From assembly GCA_002471375.1 (NCBI GenBank), contig DKPV01000049.1:1-33489 (forward strand): DNA of 33,489 bases, in the 5' to 3' direction. Numbering within the stretch: the first letter of the stretch is position 1; each line of letters opens with the position of its first letter. A program made the position numbers and the translations under genes. Source of the stretch: Flavobacteriales bacterium UBA7325 (GTDB lineage Bacteria; Bacteroidota; Bacteroidia; Flavobacteriales_D; Crocinitomicaceae). Below the pieces are notes generated by a model. It worked only from the letters and a program-made list of their open reading frames with translations, did not search any database and was not told where the DNA came from. Shown piece by piece: positions 25,156-32,303 of this stretch.

Positions 25156-27399
25156 ATGAAACAAGCACTGCTATTCGTCCTTTTGATCACAATTTTTAAT
25201 GGCCACGCACAAGAACAGAAAGCCGAAGAGGACTATCAACGTGCAGTTGAGTTTCTACCTGAAAATGTTTTTTCGAAAGGGCTTAACCTTCGAATAGGTC
25301 CGAACTGGTTCGAGGATGAAACTGGACTTTGGTTTAAGGACCAAACGCGAGAAGGAACTTTCTACAGAAAGGTACTTTTCAAAACTGGTGTGATCACAGA
25401 TTTATTCGACCATCAAAAGATAGCAGACCTGTTTACTGAAACACTAGGTTCTCCTGTCAAAAAAGGAGATTTAGGACTGGATGACATCAAATACCTCAAT
25501 CCAAAAGAAATGCTTCTCACGATCGGTGAAGAGCAATATGAACTGAACATCAAGAAGAATACGCTTTCCTTAAAAGAGAAGGAAGAAGAAGTTGAAGTAG
25601 CAAAGAATCTATCGCCGGATGGAAAATGGGAGGCATACACAGAGTATTTCAACTTGTATTTGAGAAATACTGAAACGGGAGAAAAGAAGCAACTCACCAC
25701 AGATGGAACTAAAGACTATGCCTACGGATCTTGGTATGGTTGGGCCGACATCATGGAAGGCGAGAACGCAAATCGCCCTGAACATTTCGCAGTTGAATGG
25801 TCACCAGATGGAGAATGGTTTCATGTAAACATCTGCGACCTTCGCACCGCGAATAAAATGTATTTATTGGACTGGAGTATTGACTCTTTGTATCGCCCGA
25901 AATTATTGTCCTATTATCGTGGCTCTCCTGGCGATACTGGAATGGTCTATTATCACACCGTCTTCTTCAATGCAAAAACAGGAAAGCGCGTCGAGCCAGA
26001 TCTTCCAAAAGTAACGCATATCAATACTCTTAGTCATAATTGGTCAACAACACCAGGGAAAGTTTATTTAGGTTATACGAGTAGAGGATATAAAAGCGTA
26101 GAACTTATTGCGCTAAACTTAACTAATGAACAGCAGACTTCAATCTATAAGGAAGAAAGCCCCACGAACATTGACAACTTCGATTTTGAGTTCATGGAAG
26201 ACTGGAACCGCGTCTATTTCTTTTCAGAACGTAGTGGATGGAAACAAAGTCATTATGTTGACCTTGAAACATTGGAGCTTCATGACTTGACCAAGGGGGA
26301 ATACTTCATCAACGAGCTCATACACTTTGACGGAAAAGACTTCTACTTCATGGCTTCTGGTGTAAAAGAAGGAGTAAACCCATACTACGAAAAGCTCTAT
26401 AAAATAGGAATGGATGGTGATAACTTTACGGAAATAACGCCTGAAGACTTGAACCACAATGTACGGATGTCAGCGAATGGTAAATATACTGTTGACAATA
26501 TGTCAAGCGCAACTTCGCCGACACGCACGGTCCTTAGAAATGCAGCTACAGGAGAGATCATTGTTGAACTGGGAAAAGCGGATGTCTCACAACTTCCTCA
26601 CTACAAAAAACCTGAAGTGTTTACCGCTATTGCCCGCGAAAACGAGACAACCATTTATGGTGCATTGTGGTTGCCTTCTAACTTTGATGAATCCAAAAAA
26701 TACCCATTAATTGACGCTAGCTACACAGGGCCTCACACGCATGAGTTCCCAGTACAATTTCACAACAGTCTAACGGATCAAGCACTAGCAGAGTTAGGCT
26801 TCATCGTTATGCGAGTTGATGGACTAGGAAGCTCAGGGAGGTCTAAAGCGTTTCATGATTACTCGTACAAAAATCTTGGCGGGAATCTGGAGGATCATGT
26901 TGGTGCGATTCGTCAGTTAGCCAAAGAACATTCTTGGATTGATTCAAATCGAGTGGGAATTTACGGTCACTCCGCGGGTGGTTACGATGCTGGACATGCA
27001 GTTCTAGCATATCCAGATTTTTACAAAGTTGCAGTAGCAAGTTCAGGAGATCATGATCATCGAATGGAGAAAGCTTGGTGGCCAGAGATGTATATGGGAT
27101 GGCCTGTGGATAGCAATTACCACACACAATCAAATGTAACAATGGCTGGGAAATTAAAAGGGAAGTTGCTCTTAGTTCATGGAGGAATTGATGATAACGT
27201 TAACCCGTCTGCCACCTTCAAAATGGCTGAAGCACTTGTTAAAGCAGATAAGCAATTCGACTTACTGATCCTGCCAGGTATGCGACATGGATACTCAGAT
27301 GAGCACCGCAAGTATTTTACGAAAACCCGATGGAACTATTTTGTGGAACATTTGTTAAACGAGAAGCCGCTTTGGGATATAGAGTGGGAAGTTGAATAA
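25156..27399 (+). CDS. S9 family prolyl oligopeptidase, dipeptidyl-peptidase IV-like
   Basis: A 747-aa secreted serine peptidase with a signal peptide (QALLFVLLITIFNGHAQ). An N-terminal beta-propeller (about 30-490) includes LSPDGKWEAYTEYFNLYL and VEWSPDGEWFHVNIC. The C-terminal alpha/beta-hydrolase domain (about 500-747) has the nucleophile S606 in GIYGHSAGGYDAG, Asp679/680 in HGGIDDNVNP, and His711 or His717 near MRHGYSDEHRKYF. Family members remove X-Pro or X-Ala dipeptides from peptides in the periplasm. It is separated from the GH113 gene by 162 nt and is probably its own unit. Confidence 0.93.
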   Translation: MKQALLFVLLITIFNGHAQEQKAEEDYQRAVEFLPENVFSKGLNLRIGPNWFEDETGLWFKDQTREGTFYRKVLFKTGVITDLFDHQKIADLFTETLGSPVKKGDLGLDDIKYLNPKEMLLTIGEEQYELNIKKNTLSLKEKEEEVEVAKNLSPDGKWEAYTEYFNLYLRNTETGEKKQLTTDGTKDYAYGSWYGWADIMEGENANRPEHFAVEWSPDGEWFHVNICDLRTANKMYLLDWSIDSLYRPKLLSYYRGSPGDTGMVYYHTVFFNAKTGKRVEPDLPKVTHINTLSHNWSTTPGKVYLGYTSRGYKSVELIALNLTNEQQTSIYKEESPTNIDNFDFEFMEDWNRVYFFSERSGWKQSHYVDLETLELHDLTKGEYFINELIHFDGKDFYFMASGVKEGVNPYYEKLYKIGMDGDNFTEITPEDLNHNVRMSANGKYTVDNMSSATSPTRTVLRNAATGEIIVELGKADVSQLPHYKKPEVFTAIARENETTIYGALWLPSNFDESKKYPLIDASYTGPHTHEFPVQFHNSLTDQALAELGFIVMRVDGLGSSGRSKAFHDYSYKNLGGNLEDHVGAIRQLAKEHSWIDSNRVGIYGHSAGGYDAGHAVLAYPDFYKVAVASSGDHDHRMEKAWWPEMYMGWPVDSNYHTQSNVTMAGKLKGKLLLVHGGIDDNVNPSATFKMAEALVKADKQFDLLILPGMRHGYSDEHRKYFTKTRWNYFVEHLLNEKPLWDIEWEVE

Positions 27400-27400
27400 A

Positions 27401-27515
27401 CAATGAGCGGGCTACAAAGTTTGTATTTTCGAAGATAAGGATTGTATTGTTACCACACAAGTAATCTCTCGAAGCAGAAATTCCGCATGGTTTGTAGGAA
27501 GTGCTAGGTGTGTTT
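27401..27515. repeat. Imperfect direct repeat, copy R1
   Basis: It shares ordered blocks with 29419-29520: GGGCTACAAAG / GGGGCTACAAAG, GTATTGTTA, AATCTCTCGAAGCAGAAA, CCGCATGG, and a G(T)AGG(..)TGCT end. Blocks are in the same order and orientation with small indels between. The copy starts 1 nt after the S9 peptidase stop codon. Confidence 0.75.
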
Positions 27516-27549
27516 TATAATTGGTGTTGTACCTGTTTGTATGATTGGT

Positions 27550-27578
27550 AAAAAAAAAGAGGGGCTTCGCCCCTCTTG
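27550..27578 (-). terminator. Intrinsic terminator of the lipoprotein gene
   Basis: On the minus strand, AAGAGGGGC and GCCCCTCTT form a stem of about 9 bp around a short loop and run into eight or more T residues. It lies about 20 nt after the stop codon of the gene at 27600-28049. Confidence 0.88.
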
Positions 27579-27599
27579 ACAGAAATTATGTCGCGTTTT

Positions 27600-28049
27600 T
27601 TACATTGCTGCTTTTGATAATTTCATCTGAATTTTCTGCATTCGTGACAATTGCTCTGGACCAAAGTCTGCTGACATTTCTGACATTTTTGTTGACCACT
27701 CCGAGCCTTTTTGCATAAGTTGCTGATATTCCGTCATTATTGACATATCAGCAGGATCTGCTTTTTGCTTTTTAATAAGGGATACATAGTCGTCAACATA
27801 TGCTTCATAATCATCGAGGACACTATTCCATTCATCTGAAGGAGAAGATTCGTCTGTCGTTTCTGTTTCTGTTTCTGTTTCCGTGTCTGTTTCCGTGTCT
27901 GTTTCATCTGTTCCGTAATCTGCTTCGTCAGTCATTTCCTGAAGATCATCAAACATTGAATCTAAATCAGATTCGGCATCATTGTTCCCTCCACAAGAAG
28001 CAAGAATTATGCTTGCGATGGCAGTAAAAGTTAAAAGTATTTTTTTCAT
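27600..28049 (-). CDS. Small lipoprotein with acidic Glu-Thr repeat (DUF6591-like)
   Basis: A 149-aa lipoprotein. The lipobox is SIILASCGG with Cys19. It has an acidic low-complexity segment near residues 47-68 of alternating Thr with Glu or Asp, encoded by a run of near-identical hexamers. The C-terminal ~80 residues are helical with YVSLIKKQKADPADMSIMTEYQQLM and a basic end, resembling the DUF6591 family. Function is unknown. It is divergent from the 424-aa gene across 63 nt, and both lie between repeats R1 and R2. Confidence 0.75.
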   Translation of the reverse strand: MKKILLTFTAIASIILASCGGNNDAESDLDSMFDDLQEMTDEADYGTDETDTETDTETETETETTDESSPSDEWNSVLDDYEAYVDDYVSLIKKQKADPADMSIMTEYQQLMQKGSEWSTKMSEMSADFGPEQLSRMQKIQMKLSKAAM

Positions 28050-28086
28050 AATTATATTTTTTTCTAAAGTTGTTAAATTGTAAATT

Positions 28087-28109
28087 TATATTTGATACAT
28101 ATTTGATAC
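28087..28109 (+). promoter_or_regulatory. -7 box overlapped by an 11-bp tandem repeat
   Basis: TATATTTG (28087-28094) matches TAnnTTTG exactly, 19 nt before the ATG at 28113. ATATTTGATAC occurs twice in exact tandem (28088-28098 and 28099-28109). The repeats cover the -7 region and the predicted transcript start. This could be an operator; no clear -33 TTTG is seen. Confidence 0.45.
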
Positions 28110-28112
28110 ATC

Positions 28113-29387
28113 ATGTTGGACTTATTAAAAAGTGAGGTGCGACTCAAGTTAGGAGTTGAGATTAAGAACAGAGGAGATTGTCAGTTACTTTCTGATGCTA
28201 TTATGTTGGATTTGGGAGAGACACTGAATTACAATACATTAAGGCGACTCTTTAATGTCGATAAGAAGTCAGAGGTGAAACCAAGTCGTAACACCTTAGA
28301 TGTACTTTCATGTTTTTTAGGCTTCAGAGGCTACAACCAATTCTCTAAACAAGTGCTGAAGTATGGGGTGAATGGTTATCAGGACGAGTGGTATTTAATT
28401 CTCAATAGTGGAGATGGAAACAGCATACTTCAATACCTTGAAGAAAGAAGGGGACACCAGAATTTTACAGGTCTGTTTATTCGATCGATCAGAGAATTAA
28501 TACTTTTGAAGAAGATTCAAACGATTAATCTCATTTTTAAATCTAAGAATCTTGGCTTAGAAAGATTTAGTTATTCAGAGTCTGTATACGTTGGAAATGC
28601 TATCGGAATATTATTGAGGGATTTTAATCTACCTTCTACAGATAATATTATTCTTTTGAGAAATAAACGTTTTGTTGAAAGTGTCTTGTCCATATTCGTC
28701 GATTATTCTAGCTTAAATTCAGGATACGGAAGTATTATTTTGTCTGCACAGAAAAGTTCCAAATATCTTTCAATACATGATCGTATTTTTTTTAAATGTC
28801 TCAATTATCTCAGGTTATATTTAATGAATGAGCGGCTCGAAAATGAACTGGACGTTGATTTTATGACTTTTGAAGGCCATCCTATTCTTGTTGGTCGGAT
28901 AGCTGCAATCGAGATATTAAACTGTGAATCGGACAGTTTTGACAGAATCAGAATCTTTGAAAAACTTCACGTGAGATATGCGAAAGAAAAAGTGAATCGC
29001 ATAGAATATTTCTACGAAATAAAAATCGTAGCACTTATTCTGTCTGACTTTGAACTAATGGAAATGTTAGATTCAGTGCATTCTGAGTCTAGAGTTACCC
29101 AACAATATCAAATAAGCCACAACCAACTGTTTTGTATTGTGAAACTATTGACGTCCATAGCTTCTCAAAATCAAAATGAAACATCGAAAATTCTTAGTCA
29201 AATAAAGCCGGATTTATGGGTGGCCAGTTATTATGAATTCTTTAATCTGTTTTACCAAATTGGCTTGTATCATTCAGCAAACAAGGTCGATGAAAGGGAA
29301 AAGCACAGAACACTTTATCTAGAGATATCTGAAAAGATGAATTATGAAAAATTCGACGAAAATTATTTAAAAAATTATTTTGTGTAA
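28113..29387 (+). CDS. Protein of unknown function with N-terminal HTH-like segment
   Basis: A 424-aa protein, soluble, with no signal peptide. Residues about 10-80 follow a pattern seen at the start of several Bacteroidota proteins: a helix (LLSDAIMLDLGETL), then NYNTLRRLFN, then RNTLDVLSCFLGFRGYNQF. This resembles a small DNA-binding or adaptor domain. The remainder is helical, possibly TPR-like repeats, rich in Leu, Tyr and Phe. I do not recognise a family. The stop codon lies just before repeat R2, and the gene appears AT-richer than the core genes of this window, consistent with an accessory origin. Confidence 0.7.
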   Translation: MLDLLKSEVRLKLGVEIKNRGDCQLLSDAIMLDLGETLNYNTLRRLFNVDKKSEVKPSRNTLDVLSCFLGFRGYNQFSKQVLKYGVNGYQDEWYLILNSGDGNSILQYLEERRGHQNFTGLFIRSIRELILLKKIQTINLIFKSKNLGLERFSYSESVYVGNAIGILLRDFNLPSTDNIILLRNKRFVESVLSIFVDYSSLNSGYGSIILSAQKSSKYLSIHDRIFFKCLNYLRLYLMNERLENELDVDFMTFEGHPILVGRIAAIEILNCESDSFDRIRIFEKLHVRYAKEKVNRIEYFYEIKIVALILSDFELMEMLDSVHSESRVTQQYQISHNQLFCIVKLLTSIASQNQNETSKILSQIKPDLWVASYYEFFNLFYQIGLYHSANKVDEREKHRTLYLEISEKMNYEKFDENYLKNYFV

Positions 29388-29411
29388 CCTTTGTTACACC
29401 TAGCGTTCTGA

Positions 29412-29527
29412 GGCTACGCAACGTGAGGGGCTACAAAGATTGTTTTCTCAAAGGTAAGAATAGTATTGTTAACGCATAAGAATCTCTCGAAGCAGAAACC
29501 CGCATGGAGTTTAGGTGCTGCTATAGC
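29412..29527. repeat. Imperfect direct repeat, copy R2
   Basis: This is the second copy of the repeat at 27401-27515, in the same orientation, about 2 kb away. Its outer edges are GGCTA (29412-29416) and TAGCC (29524-29528 region), a short inverted pair. Its 3' part (29480-29525) also aligns with 32258-32303 at about 63% identity without gaps. Confidence 0.7.
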
Positions 29528-29539
29528 CATAATACTTAT

Positions 29540-29868
29540 TTACTCAAGAGCATAGGCACGCTGAACAGGCCATTCATCGTCGTAACCTTTTTCCCATTTG
29601 CCAGAATCAATTTCTTCATCAGTTGCTATACATGAATCCAATAGAGTTCTAATCAACTCCTCATCCATGTCTTGACCTATGAAAACAATTTCATTTTTAC
29701 GAGATCCGCATCAACATTAACCTCACTCATATCGTTTACGATAACGGCCACTTTTAAGCCGTCTTTATTGTGCAAAATATGGTTCAAGAGCGTTGTTTTT
29801 CCCGCTCCTAGAAAGCCACTCAATACGGTAACAGGTAGTTTCTTTGTTATCTGATCTGACTGTACCAT
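29540..29868 (-). pseudogene. CobW/ZigA-type GTPase, internally deleted and frameshifted
   Basis: The 5' part from ATG 29868 encodes a CobW N-terminus with the P-loop LSGFLGAGKTTLLNHIL and VIVNDMSEVNVDADLV. It then stops after MKLFS (TAG at 29677-29679). One frame over, the sequence continues as NEIVFIGQDMDEELIRTLL to the stop at 29540-29542, which is the expected end of CobW C-terminal domains. Some 300 codons are missing at about 29690-29700, including the GCICC metal-binding motif and the rest of the G domain. Intact relatives are zinc-starvation metallochaperones of about 400 aa. The gene lies last in the zur-regulated row and overlaps the preceding ORF by 22 nt. Confidence 0.85.
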
Positions 29869-30041
29869 TGAATAATGTTATTGAGGTGATTTTCACCGTA
29901 AAGTGAAATGAATTTTTTTGATTCTGGATGTTGTTTGTCTGTATAAACTAACAGACGTTGTTCGGCAAACTCTTTTGTTAACTTGATTTTGCAATCATTT
30001 GTGATGCATTTTTGCCATTCATCAAAGGTTTGTGGTATCAT
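29847..30041 (-). CDS. Small conserved protein of the zinc-starvation cluster
   Basis: A 64-aa soluble protein containing FDEWQKCITNDCKIKLTKEF and a C-terminal YGENHLNNIIQWYSQIR. It has two Cys (CITNDC) and a single His near the end. The start overlaps the DUF1826 stop by 4 nt (ATGA), and its end overlaps the CobW start by 22 nt. Tight coupling on both sides argues that it is a real gene. I recall similar short ORFs before CobW genes in other Bacteroidota, but no function is known to me. Confidence 0.7.
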   Translation of the reverse strand: MIPQTFDEWQKCITNDCKIKLTKEFAEQRLLVYTDKQHPESKKFISLYGENHLNNIIQWYSQIR

Positions 30042-30673
30042 AAATTGAAATTTAAAAATTCATTGGTATCAATTCTAAGCAAAAGTCGACGCGTTCCTGT
30101 TTCTTCTATAGTGGGACTTCGGTGAATTATGGCGCTCGTCTGATCATTTGGGTAAAGAGCTCCCTTCAAAATGATTACTGAACCTCTTTTCGCTTGTTCG
30201 GCTTTGCTTTCATCAATAGCAACATCTTGAACAGAACTTAGGGCGTTTAGTTCTTTCCAATTTACATTGTCGTTCTTAAGCCAAAGTGTCCCTGGTCCAC
30301 TGTACGTGCATAGCATCCGTAAGTCATTAATGTCGCTGTGGAACTTCCTGCACATATTTGTATTCACTGTTGCCAGCAGGACTCGATAACTTGTCGCTTC
30401 GGTTGCTAGTTTAAAATGTTCAATTAGCGTAAGAAGGTCGTCGAGTATTAATGGATACGCCGATAATTTTTCCTTTAAATATTGTTGAATTAACTTGGGT
30501 TCACCAGATGTTTGGATCTCAGCATTTTCAACAAGAAGCTCATTTATTTCAACATCCAAATGAGAAATTTCTCTGTTGTAAATTGAAATGTTAGTAGTTG
30601 ACCGATGTATTTCGTTCAACACCTTAGGTTCGCTTCCCTCGGCCCAATTAATTGTTTCAATTTCTTGAATCAT
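30038..30673 (-). CDS. DUF1826 family protein
   Basis: A 211-aa soluble protein. The family signature is visible as KFHSDINDLRMLCTYSGPGT followed by WL, and RGSVIILKGALYPND then AIIHRSP. The FHxDxxxLR pattern with later His resembles the ligand set of a cupin or 2-oxoglutarate oxygenase, but the reaction is not established. DUF1826 genes are known to sit next to CobW and folE genes under Zur control. Here the gene lies 3 nt after folE and overlaps the 64-aa ORF, matching that setting. Confidence 0.85.
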   Translation of the reverse strand: MIQEIETINWAEGSEPKVLNEIHRSTTNISIYNREISHLDVEINELLVENAEIQTSGEPKLIQQYLKEKLSAYPLILDDLLTLIEHFKLATEATSYRVLLATVNTNMCRKFHSDINDLRMLCTYSGPGTLWLKNDNVNWKELNALSSVQDVAIDESKAEQAKRGSVIILKGALYPNDQTSAIIHRSPTIEETGTRRLLLRIDTNEFLNFNL

Positions 30674-30676
30674 GGG

Positions 30677-31333
30677 TTAATCTTTTTCGACGAGCTGAAT
30701 AAACTCCTTTCGGTAATCGATTTCTTCGAATAGACCACCATACTCAATGGTTGTAGTAGAACTACTCTTATCTTTTATCCCTCTGGATGAAACGCACAGA
30801 TGTTTAGCGCTAATGATTACGATAACGTTTTCTGTACCTAGTGCTTCCTGAAGATCTTTGAGTATTTGTAAGCACAACCGTTCCTGAACTTGAGGTCTAT
30901 GAGAATAGTAATCGACCAGACGATTTATTTTTGATAATCCGACAACGTTTTCTCCAGGAATATAACCAATATGTGCATTTCCAGTTATTGGTAAGAAATG
31001 ATGCTCGCATGATGAGTCAATTGAAATGTTTTTTTCAACGAGCATTTTTTTATATCCGTATTTATTCGGGAAAGTCGACAAGTGCGGTTTGTTTTTTGGG
31101 TCCAGACCGTAGAATAATTCACTGACGTACATTTTGGCAAAGCGATAAGGGGTACCCGAAAGGCTTTCATCTGTGAGGTCAAGCCCCAGCTCTTCCATTA
31201 TCTTCGAGAAATGATGCTGTATACTTTCTATTTTCTCGCTATCGGATTTTTCAAATGCTCCCTCGCGCAATGGAGTTTCGATACTTGTCCCAATATGGTT
31301 ATCACCAATGGTGTCTTTAGAGATATTTTTCAT
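30677..31333 (-). CDS. folE: GTP cyclohydrolase I
   Basis: A 218-aa type IA GTP cyclohydrolase that makes 7,8-dihydroneopterin triphosphate from GTP, the entry to folate and pterins. The zinc ligands are intact: Cys and His in SSCEHHFLP and Cys in HLCVSSRGIKD. Other signatures are GLSKINRLVDYYSHRPQVQERL and the C-terminal TTTIEYGGLFEE. Its first ~35 residues are a non-conserved extension. It probably serves as an additional, zinc-stress copy because it is embedded in the zur cluster; whether another folE exists lies outside the window. Confidence 0.94.
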   Translation of the reverse strand: MKNISKDTIGDNHIGTSIETPLREGAFEKSDSEKIESIQHHFSKIMEELGLDLTDESLSGTPYRFAKMYVSELFYGLDPKNKPHLSTFPNKYGYKKMLVEKNISIDSSCEHHFLPITGNAHIGYIPGENVVGLSKINRLVDYYSHRPQVQERLCLQILKDLQEALGTENVIVIISAKHLCVSSRGIKDKSSSTTTIEYGGLFEEIDYRKEFIQLVEKD

Positions 31334-31337
31334 ACTG

Positions 31338-31742
31338 TTAAGCTTGGTGAGTGCAGCACGAAACCTCAGCGCACTTGCAATATTTTAAGTTGTAAAAATG
31401 AAGGGCGACCAAAGATAGGCCCGGAAGGTAAATTGCATTTTCAAAGAGTGTGAATAGTTCTAACTGTTCGTTTGCAATTACGATTAGTAGAAAAGACCAG
31501 CTCGTCCACATAGCGTATTTCATCCATTGTTTTGAAGTGTGTTTTACAGCATGCATTATTGCAAAAAACGAGATTACAAGAAATGAAAGGTCAATCCAAC
31601 TCCACCAAGTTGGAGCAGATGCACAGCATACATCCGAGCATGTTTTGGCAATAAACACGAACGGGGTAACGATGCAATGGACCATGCACAATGCGCTGGC
31701 TGCGATTCCTATCACATCTGATTTTAGGTTTATCATTTTCAT
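31338..31742 (-). CDS. MerC-like membrane protein
   Basis: A 134-aa protein with four predicted membrane helices (about 8-28, 47-65, 72-90 and 100-115). The first helix carries the MerC motif ALCMVHCIVTPF, and a CSDVCCASAP loop follows. The C-terminus is Cys-rich (YCKCAEVSCCTHQA), offering further thiolate ligands. MerC proteins bind or carry Hg(II). In Bacteroidota zur clusters they more likely handle zinc or another thiophilic metal, which is inference. Two starts are possible (31742 or 31736). It is the first gene of the minus-strand zinc row, 4 nt before folE. Confidence 0.85.
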   Translation of the reverse strand: MKMINLKSDVIGIAASALCMVHCIVTPFVFIAKTCSDVCCASAPTWWSWIDLSFLVISFFAIMHAVKHTSKQWMKYAMWTSWSFLLIVIANEQLELFTLFENAIYLPGLSLVALHFYNLKYCKCAEVSCCTHQA

Positions 31743-31751
31743 TTCACTGTC

Positions 31752-31774
31752 TTAATGCAACTAAATTGCAAAAC
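31752..31774. promoter_or_regulatory. Putative Zur operator 1 (merC side)
   Basis: TTAATGCAACTAAATTGCAA contains the dyad TGCAA-N5-TTGCA. It overlaps the -7 element of the merC promoter (31769-31776, minus). It matches the reverse complement of operator 2 over about 23 positions with only a few differences. Confidence 0.65.
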
Positions 31775-31800
31775 TATGAAAAAACAATTTGTTTTTGCAA
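31769..31800 (-). promoter_or_regulatory. Promoter of the merC-folE-DUF1826 row
   Basis: On the minus strand, TTG (31798-31800), a 21-nt spacer and TAGTTTTG (31769-31776), an exact match to TAnnTTTG. The transcript would start about 20 nt before the merC ATG. Confidence 0.6.
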
Positions 31801-31819
31801 TGGAGTTGCGTTAAATTTG
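31788..31819 (+). promoter_or_regulatory. Promoter of the zur-like gene
   Basis: TTTG (31788-31791), a 20-nt spacer and TAAATTTG (31812-31819) give exact matches to both Bacteroidota elements. The ATG follows at 31824, so the predicted transcript start falls at or within a few bases of the start codon. Confidence 0.65.
31791..31814. promoter_or_regulatory. Putative Zur operator 2 (zur side)
   Basis: This box contains TGCAA-N5-TTGCG and is the inverted near-copy of operator 1. It lies between the -33 and -7 elements of the zur promoter, which fits autorepression. Confidence 0.65.
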
Positions 31820-31823
31820 TTGC

Positions 31824-32201
31824 ATGGGCATTATTAGAAAAACGAAATCGGTCGTTACAGTACTTGATCTCTTTGAAAAAAGTGATGATGCGCTTTCGGT
31901 TGTCGGACTAGTAGAACGTCTTAAGGAAGAAATGAATAAGACAACAGTCTATAGAATTTTGGAGCGGTTGGAAGATGAGGCGATACTGCATTCGTTTGCA
32001 GGAAAGGATGGGTTAACTTGGTATGCAAAGTGTAACGGCTGTTCTTCATCAAATCATCTAGATTCACACCCTCATTTTCAATGTCGAGAATGTGGTAAGT
32101 CGGAGTGTTTATCAATAGACGTGCAGTTGCCTGTGATATCGAATCATAAAATAGATTCCGTAGAGCTTTTGTTGTTGGGCCAGTGCGCAGATTGTATGTG
32201 A
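31824..32201 (+). CDS. zur: Fur-family transcriptional regulator, Zur-like
   Basis: A 125-aa Fur-superfamily repressor. The winged helix (about 1-75) has SVVGLVERLKEEMNKTTVYRILERLEDEAIL with the recognition helix NKTTVYRILERL. The dimerisation part has HPHFQCREC and a final GQCADC, the two CxxC pairs that hold the structural zinc. Divergence from merC/folE/DUF1826/CobW genes, the classic zinc-starvation set, supports zinc as the sensed metal rather than iron. Two operator-like boxes lie upstream. Confidence 0.87.
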   Translation: MGIIRKTKSVVTVLDLFEKSDDALSVVGLVERLKEEMNKTTVYRILERLEDEAILHSFAGKDGLTWYAKCNGCSSSNHLDSHPHFQCRECGKSECLSIDVQLPVISNHKIDSVELLLLGQCADCM

Positions 32202-32209
32202 TGTAATTG

Positions 32210-32303
32210 GCTATAACGTTTTGCAGCTTCGCTATCGCCTCATCTATAAAGGTAATTGAATTCATTGAAAAAGAAATGGCGCTGGAGTATAGGTGCTTTT
32301 ACG
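32210..32303. repeat. Intergenic repeat end R3
   Basis: It begins GCTATAACGTTTTGCAGCTT. Its 3' part (32258-32303) aligns ungapped with repeat R2 (29480-29525) at about 29 of 46 positions, including GGAGT-TAGGTGCT. It reaches 5 nt into the end of the broken amine oxidase frame. Confidence 0.55.

Noticed and set aside
31921..32265. 114-aa minus-strand ORF over the zur-like gene
   Set aside because: Opposite-strand shadow of a well-supported Fur-family gene; no recognisable content.
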